DNA of 64,000 nt from Leuconostoc gasicomitatum LMG 18811. GTDB taxonomy: Bacteria > Bacillota > Bacilli > Lactobacillales > Lactobacillaceae. The translations under genes were made by a program, and so were the position numbers. Shown here piece after piece: positions 1 to 6,536 of this stretch (positions are counted from its first letter, which is position 1; the number at the start of each line of letters is the position of its first letter). The stretch is from positions 62,001 through 126,000 of the forward strand of contig NC_014319.1 in the NCBI RefSeq assembly GCF_000196855.1. The letters run 5' to 3'. The notes beneath the pieces are model-generated. The model saw nothing but the letters and a program-made list of their open reading frames with translations, was not told where the DNA came from and ran no database searches.

Positions 1-2
1 AA

Positions 3-98
3 GATAATGAAGATTATGCTGACGCTATGAAAGTTATTAATTCTCAAAATCGTGAGTATGTTTCAGCAGAAGAAATCAGAGCAAAATTAGGTCTATGA
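3..98 (+). CDS. Type II antitoxin C-terminus, cut by window edge
   Basis: An open frame enters from the left edge and ends at TGA 96-98. The last 31 residues end in EEIRAKLGL, a tail typical of RelB/DinJ- or Phd-type antitoxins. The next reading frame starts at an ATG overlapping this stop (ATGA), the usual coupling of antitoxin to toxin. It would neutralise a RelE/ParE-like toxin and autoregulate the operon. The partner is broken, so this is probably an orphan antitoxin. The exact family cannot be fixed from the tail alone. Confidence 0.6.
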   Translation, partial: DNEDYADAMKVINSQNREYVSAEEIRAKLGL

Positions 99-207
99 AA
101 TCTAGTTGGGCATTTGATAGTAACGTAGGGAAAAAGTTAGTAAGTTAAATAAACTAATTCAGCGGCGAATATCTAATTGGTTAGGTTACATATTAGTGGT
201 ATAGAAA

Positions 208-239
208 ACCCTAAAATGCTTGGTAAAGCATTTTAGGGT
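208..239. repeat. Perfect 14-bp inverted repeat inside toxin pseudogene
   Basis: ACCCTAAAATGCTT at 208-221 is followed by the 4-base loop GGTA and then its exact complement at 226-239. No T-tract follows, so it is not a normal terminator. It lies in the region where the toxin frame acquired a stop, so it may be part of the lesion. Confidence 0.7.
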
Positions 240-260
240 GAATTGAAAACATTGTGGCAT

Positions 261-299
261 TATCGAGTAGGTAAATATCGAGTAGGTAAATATCGAGTT
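261..299 (+). repeat. 15-bp tandem duplication in toxin
   Basis: The unit TATCGAGTAGGTAAA occurs at 261-275 and 276-290, and a partial third copy follows at 291-298. It duplicates YRVGK in frame in the toxin core, most simply explained by replication slippage. Confidence 0.85.
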
Positions 300-499
300 G
301 CAGCTGATATTGTTGATGATGAATTTGTAGTAGTTGTTTTAAAAACAAGTAAACGTGACGATGTTTACCGAAATAAATGATTAAAGATGATAAACTAAAT
401 ATTTTAATTTTGGTCGGTCGTTAATTATTGCTCAGATACTAAAAAATGGACTGTTTTTATTCAATCCGCAAAATAAAGTATAGGAGTGTGTTTTTAAAA

Positions 500-721
500 T
501 CAACTGATTTTCATATGCCATAAAGATTTTATTGCAGAAGCAATAGTTAATATACCTACCAGTAGACCAATGACATTTATCCAAAAATCCACCTCATTTG
601 ATGATACTTGAAGTAGGGACAATAGCGCAGGGATAAATAACCATAGACCGATTAAAAATGTTACAACAATACCAATCACATGCCATATTTTATTAGAATT
701 ATTTTTTCTATCATTATCCAT
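500..721 (-). CDS. Small two-helix membrane protein, likely bacteriocin immunity
   Basis: 73 residues: a charged Asn-rich N-terminus (MDNDRKNNSNK), then two hydrophobic segments at about residues 12-34 and 45-66. Its ATG lies inside the last codons of the upstream 57-aa double-glycine-leader peptide gene (8-bp overlap ATGGATAA), which implies translational coupling. Small hydrophobic proteins directly behind class II bacteriocin genes are usually the dedicated immunity protein that sits in the producer's membrane. No sequence-specific family is recognised, so function is inferred from size, topology and context. Confidence 0.6.
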   Translation of the reverse strand: MDNDRKNNSNKIWHVIGIVVTFLIGLWLFIPALLSLLQVSSNEVDFWINVIGLLVGILTIASAIKSLWHMKIS

Positions 722-887
722 AACTTTGTGTTACTCCACTTAAGGCATTAGAGGCGTGAGGGTGCTTAAGATTCCAGTTTGTTTTTCTACCCAGTGTGTA
801 ACCAAAAGAGTGCCACATATTTCCTAACAAAGCACCACCAGAAATATTTTGCGATGCCACATTTGACATTATTTTGTATTTGTACAT
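714..887 (-). CDS. Double-glycine-leader peptide, putative class II bacteriocin
   Basis: 57 codons, ATG at 887, with an AGGAG ribosome binding site at 895-899. The N-terminus MYKYKIMSNVASQNISGG fits a double-glycine leader (S, I and GG in register with LSxxELxxIxGG). Cleavage would release a 39-residue, Gly- and aromatic-rich cationic peptide with GxxxG-type spacing (GGALLG and GYTLG), a motif known from two-peptide class IIb bacteriocins. No Cys is present. It is followed by an overlapping membrane protein (likely immunity) and is driven from a promoter with a large cre-like palindrome. A partner peptide and an exporter were not found. Too short for most gene finders. Confidence 0.65.
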   Translation of the reverse strand: MYKYKIMSNVASQNISGGALLGNMWHSFGYTLGRKTNWNLKHPHASNALSGVTQSYG

Positions 888-923
888 AATAATTCTCCTA
901 ATAGTCAGTTAAAATTAGCCTTA

Positions 924-987
924 ATCACATTGTAAGCGTTAACAATGCATAATTCAAGTATTATTAACGCTTACAATGTGATGTCAA
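924..987 (-). promoter_or_regulatory. Promoter with paired cre-like operator arms ahead of the peptide operon
   Basis: On the minus strand a -35 TTGACA (982-987) is followed by -10 ATAATA/TAATAC at about 958-964. Two arms form a perfect 19-bp inverted repeat, 924-942 and 964-982. The right arm fills the -10/-35 spacer and the left arm lies just downstream of the start. The left arm contains TGTAAGCGTTAACA, a full match to the cre consensus TGWAANCGNTNWCA. The right arm differs by one base. CcpA or another LacI-family protein binding both arms would block transcription, tying peptide production to carbon supply (inference). Confidence 0.7.
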
Positions 988-998
988 TGCTTGGCGTA

Positions 999-1470
999 TG
1001 AATAGTACCTATTTGAAATTAAGTAATAGTCCGTAGGTCTAGTTCTATTAAGCCTCTGTGTTAGATTTACGCACTTATAATACTTTAACATACCAAATCA
1101 ACGCCACGATGGACATTGCATTAGTGACTATAACACTTCAAAGGGCATTATTAGTTAATAAAAGATCAACTTATTTACACACTGAATGAGAAGTCAGCCC
1201 ACTCGTTTTGTCTTTGAAGGCCTTTTTCAGCACCATAATATAGTTCATTCCTATGCTAAGTTAGAGCATCCATATGACAACGTAAAAATTGAAAGTGTCC
1301 ATTCACTATTCAAGCACAAAATGATCTATCAATTCTGATTTTCGTCGATTGCCCACCTGATTTTGGATGTAGCCAAATATATTAATTGGTTCAACAACGA
1401 AAGGATCAGTATTGTTAATTGAAAAATGAAAGTAGCTTAACCAATTCAGCCCTAGATACAAGATAGTCCT
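999..1470 (+). mobile_element. Degenerate IS3-family transposase 3' end
   Basis: The stretch is collinear with the orfB 3' half of the IS3-family remnant at 49.7-50.7 kb. Examples are CGCCACGATGGACA near 1102 and the CATCCATATGACAACG segment near 1268. All frames are broken by stops and indels. It ends shortly before the truncated gene at 1480, so an insertion probably removed that gene's 5' part. Confidence 0.75.
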
Positions 1471-1479
1471 AACTATTGA

Positions 1480-1671
1480 CTTACGAGCACATTCAATTCA
1501 TACTATTATGATGTTACTGCTGGACTTAAACCTCTACTAGAATGGCGTGAAGTTCCGGCACAATCAGCTTTTGATGCAACCTTCAGAAACTTGATTAATG
1601 CAGGTGTATCTAGATCAGATGCTACTAATGTTGCTGAGGCAATTAAAATAGCTATTAACTTATTCGTTTGA
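1480..1671 (+). pseudogene. 3' fragment of a larger gene, possibly a polymorphic toxin C-terminus
   Basis: An open frame of 63 codons without a start runs to TGA 1669-1671. It encodes a tail containing AGLKPLLEWREVPAQSAFDA and a helix-rich end (EAIKIAINLFV). Its 5' side abuts IS3 debris. Its stop overlaps the ribosome binding site (GAGG) of the next gene, 9 nt away, so the two were one operon. A truncated C-terminus followed closely by a series of small genes fits the toxin-tip plus immunity layout of LXG/polymorphic toxins. No catalytic motif is visible, so this remains a hypothesis. Confidence 0.35.
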
Positions 1672-1680
1672 GGTATATAA

Positions 1681-2049
1681 ATGTTTGGAGATGTTAGATT
1701 ACAAGGTAAAATATTAATGGAAATGGCAACATTTTTAGGGGATTCGTATGTAAAACCAGTATCAATAGCGCTTGTCATACAAGACCTTGGGGGCACTGAG
1801 GAAACTTTTTCTAATGTACTGGCAAAAACAAGTCAGTTGGTGAATATGAATGATATTAGCCAGTATACTCTAGCTGATTTTAAAGCATTTTATCAGAAGT
1901 TAGAGCCAGAAGTATTTGATGGCGTTAATGATGTTATTATTGTTAAGATATTGAACGGGTTATCAATCATGTATATTGATGATTTATACCCAATTGCAAA
2001 GAATATCACACTGACATATCAACTTGATAACAAGATACCTGGCATTTAA
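1681..2049 (+). CDS. Hypothetical protein, candidate immunity protein
   Basis: 122 residues, ATG preceded by GAGG with 8-nt spacing. No transmembrane segment or signal peptide. It is an acidic mixed alpha/beta protein (LGGTEETFSNVLAKTSQLVN, TLADFKAFYQKLEPEVFDGV). It sits 9 nt after the truncated gene end at 1671 and is closed by a strong terminator at 2068-2095. Position makes it a candidate cognate immunity protein for that toxin-like C-terminus. I do not recognise the family. Confidence 0.5.
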   Translation: MFGDVRLQGKILMEMATFLGDSYVKPVSIALVIQDLGGTEETFSNVLAKTSQLVNMNDISQYTLADFKAFYQKLEPEVFDGVNDVIIVKILNGLSIMYIDDLYPIAKNITLTYQLDNKIPGI

Positions 2050-2067
2050 TTCATAAAAGATTGTAAT

Positions 2068-2095
2068 GCCTCTACTTAATTGTAGGGGCTTTTTT
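2068..2095 (+). terminator. Rho-independent terminator
   Basis: GCCTCTAC, a TTAATT loop and GTAGGGGC form an 8-bp stem with one U-G pair, followed by six T. Ends the operon of the 122-aa gene. Confidence 0.8.
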
Positions 2096-2351
2096 AATGC
2101 ATTTTAATACCTTAGTGGTTATTATAAAGTGTGACTTAGAGAGCGTTATATAGCCCTATATGGGCATACAGAGGGCAAAGAAAAATAATTATACTTTACA
2201 CATGCTATTATAGTGTGCTCTAACAATATAATGTAGATAAGTAGATTTTGATAAATGATATCAAAATTTAAAAATACTTGGTATCACAGCAATAAGAGTA
2301 CAATATAGTTGTGCAATTAGTACGTAGAATCCTGAAAGGAAAAGTAGCATA

Positions 2352-2702
2352 ATGGTTAACTGGGGAATGTATAATTTTAAAGGGAAAATAGAGAATGCAT
2401 ACCAAGAGTTGCTGGGTATGGGAAAAACACTCAAATCACTTGATGAACCAAAAAAAATTGCGCAAAAAATGTCTAATTTAGAGCAGGATTTGAAACAATC
2501 GCAACAGGTTAATCCTGCTGATATAGATAGAATATCTTTTGATAATTACCAAAAGCTTGTTACCAGAATAGGGTGGCTGAATACCCAACCTAAGAAGTTT
2601 GAGGATGAGCAAGAGTTAAGTTTGCTTGTTAATGCTTTTGATAAATGGATTGATAATGCCTATGATATACTAAAAGTAACCCGAAGCAATAAGAAGATAT
2701 AG
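2352..2702 (+). CDS. Hypothetical helical protein
   Basis: 116 residues, predicted mostly helical and soluble (ENAYQELLGMGKTLKSLDEP, a KSNxEQDLKQSQQ-like stretch, C-terminal DKWIDNAYDILKV). A weakly placed AAAGGA precedes the ATG. A second in-frame ATG five codons later is possible. It forms a run with the two following small genes. Family not recognised. It may belong to an immunity/orphan cassette behind the toxin-like fragment, but only context supports that. Confidence 0.45.
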   Translation: MVNWGMYNFKGKIENAYQELLGMGKTLKSLDEPKKIAQKMSNLEQDLKQSQQVNPADIDRISFDNYQKLVTRIGWLNTQPKKFEDEQELSLLVNAFDKWIDNAYDILKVTRSNKKI

Positions 2703-2729
2703 TATTTTACGCTGTGAATGGGGTTTAAT

Positions 2730-2924
2730 ATGAAAAAATTGTACACTTGCATTAATTGTGGTTCAGATTATCCAAAGAGTCAGATGGAAGCAGAGACACT
2801 TGATGACCAGGAGGGGTATTTATGTACTTTTTGCGCGGATCAACTAGCTGAGGATGGAAGAGATGCAGTAGATCCAGACCATAACTTTGAGTCATACGAA
2901 GACTGGGACGAAAATGGTAGATAA
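2730..2924 (+). CDS. Small zinc-ribbon-like acidic protein
   Basis: 64 residues from ATG 2730, preferred to an ATG at 2718 because GGGG lies 6 nt upstream. Two CxxC pairs, CINC (residues 6-9) and CTFC (33-36), fit a zinc-ribbon knuckle, followed by a very acidic tail (DAVDPDHNFESYEDWDENGR). It starts 28 nt after the previous gene. Zinc binding is inferred from the cysteine spacing. Function unknown. Confidence 0.5.
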   Translation: MKKLYTCINCGSDYPKSQMEAETLDDQEGYLCTFCADQLAEDGRDAVDPDHNFESYEDWDENGR

Positions 2925-3023
2925 GGCTCTTACTTAGCTGTAAGGCTTATGGTGGGTGCTTATTTAATTTTCGGAGACGGCAAGGAAAAGTAGTATACTG
3001 GACCTGAAAAGAGGAATAATAAC

Positions 3024-3275
3024 ATGGACAATGATAAGAAAGATATTCAAACAGTAATTACCTATGAATTGGAGGCAAATTATCCGGTAGAAATAACCCT
3101 TGTTGATGGAAGAAAAATAATAGCTATTAATCCTGACGCAGGTGAATTAGCAGACAAAGGGGTTAAAGAAATAGCTATAGATGAGGTAGCTGATTACCTT
3201 ACAATATATACATCTAACTTTGCATTTCTTTATATTAACAAAGACGCTATTGTTTCAGTTTCAGAAATAAGGTAA
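3024..3275 (+). CDS. Hypothetical small beta-rich protein
   Basis: 83 residues, ATG after GAGGAATAATAAC. Alternating hydrophobic strands (YPVEITLVDGRKIIAINPDA, FAFLYINKDAIVSVSEIR) suggest a small beta-sandwich or PH-like fold with no membrane segment. It is followed directly by a terminator. Last member of the 1.5-3.3 kb small-gene run. No family recognised. Confidence 0.45.
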   Translation: MDNDKKDIQTVITYELEANYPVEITLVDGRKIIAINPDAGELADKGVKEIAIDEVADYLTIYTSNFAFLYINKDAIVSVSEIR

Positions 3276-3286
3276 ATAGTATGGAA

Positions 3287-3308
3287 CACCTGATAATAGG
3301 TGCTTTTT
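3287..3308 (+). terminator. Rho-independent terminator
   Basis: CACCT, loop GATAAT, AGGTG, then C and five T. A short but well-placed hairpin 12 nt after the stop of the 83-aa gene. Confidence 0.65.
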
Positions 3309-3315
3309 AAGTCCA

Positions 3316-3357
3316 ATATTACCCAGTTATATTACAGTAATATTACAAGTATATTAC
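3316..3357 (+). repeat. Four phased ATATTAC direct repeats
   Basis: The heptamer ATATTAC starts at 3316, 3329, 3340 and 3351, spaced 13, 11 and 11 bp, about one helical turn. Such phased repeats act as plasmid iterons or as response-regulator sites. They are followed by GGGTACACTACCCCC. No gene reads away from them convincingly. Confidence 0.6.
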
Positions 3358-3709
3358 AATTGTGGGTACACTACCCCCTTTGAAAGTGCTAATTTAGGCG
3401 GAATATGCTTAAACCATTGGTATGACTACGTTTAGGGTACTTTTGGGTAGAAAATAGGAGTTCGACCAAGAGGCATACATATATAGAGCCTTTAATAATT
3501 CCTACTAAGGACCTAAGAAAGAAAAAGTGTTTAGTAGTAGGTAGCAGGAAGAGCGTAAGCGATTGACTGTTAGCAGATGTCTTGAATCTATCCAAGTTAG
3601 GTGAATTGGCGTAGTCAAGAGGGCTAACAGCCCTATAGGTGTTAAGAAAAAGGGACCTGATTATTACCTAAGTATCAATTAATAAGACCTACTAAAGGTC
3701 ATTAAAGAT
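3358..3709. other. No supported gene
   Basis: Open frames here lack ribosome binding sites and convincing composition. A 68-codon minus-strand frame (3389-3595) has no family resemblance. It may be decayed plasmid or island sequence. Confidence 0.5.
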
Positions 3710-3772
3710 GAAGTGAACCCAATGACTTGGACAGAATAAAAAATCTGTTCAGAAAGTTATTGGGTTCACTTC
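3710..3772. repeat. 63-bp palindromic IS3-end element, MITE-like
   Basis: GAAGTGAACCCAATGACTT (3710-3728) and AAGTTATTGGGTTCACTTC (3754-3772) form a near-perfect inverted repeat around TCTGTTC. The left side matches the left end of the IS3 element at 32891 (TGAACCCAATAACTTGGACA). Here, unlike in the IS, the right arm continues the palindrome instead of entering orfA. It is a solo IS end or a minimal non-autonomous derivative. On the plus strand it could also act as a strong hairpin. Confidence 0.7.
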
Positions 3773-4108
3773 ACTTCCAAGGGGGGCTTTTTACTAGCTA
3801 CGACAATAGATTATATATTTGCCACAGTTATTGCTAAAATGGTGGTGAAGGAATTCTACCAATTAAAAAATTAAACGCACAAAAACTAAAAAGCACATGA
3901 AAATTTGATTGTGCTAAAAAAATTCACAAACGGTAAAACTAATGACATCAAGGTCTTACGAGTTATACCTATTAATATCATGTTCTTTTTATTAAACAGT
4001 TTATTTGTAAAATCTACTGAGTTAAATTCATATATAACCGTGTTTTTTTTAGCGCTCACTAAATTTCATAATGAGTTCTTGCAAATTTATAAAATATAGT
4101 TTGAACAT

Positions 4109-4153
4109 TAAAAAACACGACAAAGCAATAATTCGTTGGTTGTCGTGTTTTTT
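4109..4153 (-). terminator. Bidirectional terminator closing the 54-aa peptide operon
   Basis: AAAAAACACGACAA pairs with TTGTCGTGTTTTTT (10+ bp stem with A and T tracts on both sides). It lies downstream of the minus-strand peptide gene. It could also end plus-strand transcripts. Confidence 0.8.
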
Positions 4154-4260
4154 GATTAAGTTAAATATCTTTATGTTTATTTAGCATGTATAATATTTTT
4201 TCTAAATAAATTCAGTGATAATAAGGCTGATTATGTTAAAATAATCCTTCTTACGATTTA

Positions 4261-4425
4261 TTAAAAATCGTCGTATGGGTTGTATTGATGAGGGGTAGGA
4301 TTGCAATCACCATTATGGCAATTTATCCAGGACCAAACCTGGCCCCAGTTACCGCCAATAGGAACCGATTCCCCAGCGATAACTTTTTGAAGCTGCTCTG
4401 CACTTAGCTCTCTAAACATAGGCAT
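4261..4425 (-). CDS. 54-aa leader peptide with two Cys, putative bacteriocin
   Basis: Reading from ATG 4425 gives 54 residues. The N-terminus MPMFRELSAEQLQKVIAG fits a double-glycine-type leader (LSxxxLxxVxAG, with AG in place of GG). Cleavage would leave ESVPIGG then a Trp-rich segment (NWGQVWSWIN) and CHNGDC, a CX4C pair able to form a disulfide, followed by a Pro/Tyr/His acidic tail. A later IGG offers an alternative cut. It lies downstream of an immunity-like gene and an XRE gene with a similar leader, and is followed by a strong terminator. No known bacteriocin is recognised. Not listed by ordinary ORF cutoffs. Confidence 0.6.
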   Translation of the reverse strand: MPMFRELSAEQLQKVIAGESVPIGGNWGQVWSWINCHNGDCNPTPHQYNPYDDF

Positions 4426-4529
4426 GATTAATACACTTCTTAAATATTTATTTTGTTCATATATTACGATTACTTAAAGTTAAAAAATTAGTAGTTGACT
4501 CAAGAATTTTAAGACATTTGCATATTATT

Positions 4530-4823
4530 TCAAATTAGCGGGGGCATTACTTTAAATCCAGCCTTGTTAATTAACTGAGATAGTTCAAAATATAGCTGCA
4601 TATTTTCTTTGGAAATCGAGAAGCCATGTTCGTACAGATACATAGTAAAGTCATTCTGTAACTTCGGAAATATGAAATTGTGCGAGGTCTTGTCTGCAAC
4701 TAGATCCAACTCATACTTTGTTAAAAGGTCTTTTAATTCCTTCTCATTGACAGATAAATTAGCAATCATTTTTTTAATGAGAGACACAGCCTTTAGGTTA
4801 TATTCTTCATATTTTTCAGTCAT
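4530..4823 (-). CDS. Bacteriocin immunity-like protein
   Basis: 97 residues, soluble, helical (VSLIKKMIANLSVNEKELKD, KLQNDFTMYLYEHGFSISKE). Length, amphipathic helices and a C-terminal helix ending LINKAG resemble the EntA/pediocin-type immunity fold, which sits at the inner membrane face and blocks the mannose-PTS-bound bacteriocin. It lies between the XRE gene (65 nt upstream) and the 54-aa peptide gene (104 nt downstream) on the same strand, most simply one operon. Family assignment is from overall pattern only. Confidence 0.55.
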   Translation of the reverse strand: MTEKYEEYNLKAVSLIKKMIANLSVNEKELKDLLTKYELDLVADKTSHNFIFPKLQNDFTMYLYEHGFSISKENMQLYFELSQLINKAGFKVMPPLI

Positions 4824-4887
4824 GATTCGAACACCCTTTCTCGTATATTAATTTTTCTTTAACTTTAAGTAAAACCTTTGAACACCT

Positions 4888-5157
4888 TTAGAATAATACT
4901 TTCACTATCTTTATGCAATAAAAGTTAACGAATTGTATACATTTTTCATAAGTCTTCAAGAATTTTATATCCGGCTGTCTTTTATCATTCTCATAATGAA
5001 ATAACGTAGCTGTTGTCACATTGAGCTGAATTGCAAGATCTTTTTCAGTCAAACCAACATTTTCCCGCATAGATTTCAAAGTATTTCCTAAAGTACCACC
5101 TGTAATTTGCTGTAGTTGTCTTTCAGAAAAAATAATTTTGCTAGCAATATCAATCAA
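4888..5157 (-). CDS. XRE helix-turn-helix protein with a bacteriocin-type leader
   Basis: 89 residues from a TTG start at 5157 with AGGAG 6 nt upstream. Residues 10-21 read FSERQLQQITGG, in exact register with the double-glycine leader consensus LSxxELxxIxGG. Immediately after the GG comes a Cro/C1 helix-turn-helix (residues about 26-75: LKSMRENVGLTEKDLAIQLN, then TTATLFHYENDKRQPD). Leaders of this kind normally direct small peptides to an ABC exporter/protease, not a DNA-binding protein. The protein heads an operon with an immunity-like gene and a leader-peptide gene. It may be a regulator processed by the bacteriocin exporter, or an accidental resemblance. Confidence 0.6.
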   Translation of the reverse strand: MIDIASKIIFSERQLQQITGGTLGNTLKSMRENVGLTEKDLAIQLNVTTATLFHYENDKRQPDIKFLKTYEKCIQFVNFYCIKIVKVLF

Positions 5158-5164
5158 ACCTATC

Positions 5165-5586
5165 TCCTAACTTCATACTTTATAGTGACTTAATTATTCT
5201 TGATGATTTTATGATATAGAGATAAAAACCTGAGAGGGTGAACAATCTTTTGTTTAGCGTAGTTTGCGATCCTTTTAAAATTGTTTACTCTATAACATAA
5301 GATATGTATTTGTTACTAACATTTCCACTAGTTAGACTGCCTATAATAATTGTTTGTAATGTTTGTCGAAGCGTATTTCTAATCGATTGTGCAACCATTT
5401 TTTTGGAGTTGACATTGTTACTATAATATATTTATGCGATAAAATGTGTGAGTTTATACTGAGTAATGGGTTCAATGTTCCCCCACATATTTAATGTTGA
5501 TCATAGTAATAATGTTAGTTCTTTATCTTTTTTCACAATAACAATATCGCTAAACATTATATTTAGCAATAGATATTTAAAAATAA
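5165..5586. other. No gene seen
   Basis: AT-rich spacer between the XRE operon and the IS30 remnant. A TTGACA at about 5412 with TATAAT 7 nt later is not at promoter spacing. No small peptide with a leader motif was found. Confidence 0.5.
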
Positions 5587-6293
5587 GGTAGATTGCAAGA
5601 ATTAACCGAACACTGCGAACTGCTGAAAAACCTTTCGTGGTGATTACCAGTTGCGTGTTTTCATTGGTCTTGCATTGATCCAATGATTGATTTGATCTAA
5701 TTCTTTGTTGCTTACGGTTTCAATTTTGCGTTCTTTTGGTATAAAACGCCGTACGTATCGATTTAATATCTCATTACTACCACGTTCTTCTGGTGAGTAT
5801 GGGTGTGCAAAGTAGACCGGAATGCCTAGTTTTTGCTCGATGTCGTCATATTTTGCAAATTCTCGTCCACGATCAACAGTGATTGACTTGGCATTCTTAT
5901 TCTTGATCCCTTTAAAGAAACGAATTAAGACTGGTGTCACTGCCTGACTATTGCGACCACTAACGTGCCTCACAATATGTTGCCGGCTTAGTCTTTCAGT
6001 AATTGTACGAACACTTCACCACGTTTCTTACCCGATTGCATGGTATCCACTTCAAAGTGACCAAAGTTTTGTCGTGTTTGCACGCTTTTAGGTCTCGTTT
6101 CAATCGAACGACCATGAACAAATACTTGACGTCTGCCATCAGCTTGACGTTTTTTCAATGCCAACGCATGAGCAATCTCATCTTTATAGGGCGTAACTTG
6201 ATGAATTTCAATCGAAACGGTTGAAGGAGAGCGATTAATAAAACGCGCTGCGGCTTTTTTATTCAAGTGTTCGGTTTAATTTTACAATCTACC
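5587..6293 (-). mobile_element. IS30-family element, internally deleted and frameshifted
   Basis: Terminal inverted repeats are present: GGTAGATTGCAAGAATTAAC at 5587 and its counterpart ending TTTACAATCTACC at 6293, the complement having the same CCGAACACT core. Between them the minus strand encodes two pieces of IS30 transposase. The first has FGHFEVDTMQSGKKRG (first DDE aspartate). The second has KSITVDRGREFAKYDDIEQK (second Asp) and YSPEERGSNEILNR (Glu). The N-terminal DNA-binding part is missing and the pieces are in different frames. At 707 bp it is well short of a full ~1.1 kb IS30, so not autonomous. Confidence 0.85.
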
Positions 6294-6314
6294 TTTTATA
6301 AAAACGACTTTCAA

Positions 6315-6455
6315 ACTAAAAGATTTTATCAACTATTGAAACAATCGTCGTATCAAAGAAAAACTCAATGATTTGTCTCCCGTCAGGCATCGGAAACTTA
6401 CCACTGAGTATGTTTGTCAATTAATGCTATCTTATCCAACTTCGTTGGTTCACTT
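6315..6455 (+). mobile_element. 3' end remnant of an IS3-family element
   Basis: Matches, with many substitutions, the last ~130 bp of the IS3 element at 32891-34361, for example CGTATCAAAGAAAAACTCAA versus CGTATCAAACAAAAACTCAA, then the CACTGAGT motif and the right-end TTGGTTCACT. All coding frames are broken. Confidence 0.75.
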
Positions 6456-6536
6456 TAGCCAACACTTAAGCTTCATCATACCAAGAACAATAAACCATTT
6501 CATCAGCCGACTTGTCCATGGCCCCAAACTAACCAC

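Larger units (their letters stand above)
95..380 (+). pseudogene. RelE/ParE-family mRNA interferase toxin, decayed
   Basis: Starts by ATGA overlap with the antitoxin and encodes about 95 codons spread over three frames. It begins MKSSWAFDSN. A frameshift near 148 ends the first frame. A later frame gives SGIENPKMLGKAF followed by a TAG at about 235. The same frame then continues as GELKTLWHYRVGKYRV and AADIVDDEFVVVVLKTSKRD to the stop at 378-380. This C-terminal half is characteristic of RelE/ParE toxins (YRVGxYR plus a hydrophobic strand). A 15-bp in-frame tandem duplication (261-290) repeats YRVGK. The frameshift and stop make it inactive. Confidence 0.65.

Noticed and set aside
3389-3595. 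68-codon minus-strand frame
   Set aside because: No ribosome site, no family resemblance and low-complexity composition. Treated as chance.
3905-4099. 64-codon plus-strand frame with a hydrophobic middle
   Set aside because: The TTG-type start lacks a ribosome site and nothing around it supports translation.
5501-5683. 60-codon minus-strand frame ending past the IS30 left repeat
   Set aside because: It reads from the IS30 transposase in a wrong frame across the element end, so it is not a gene.
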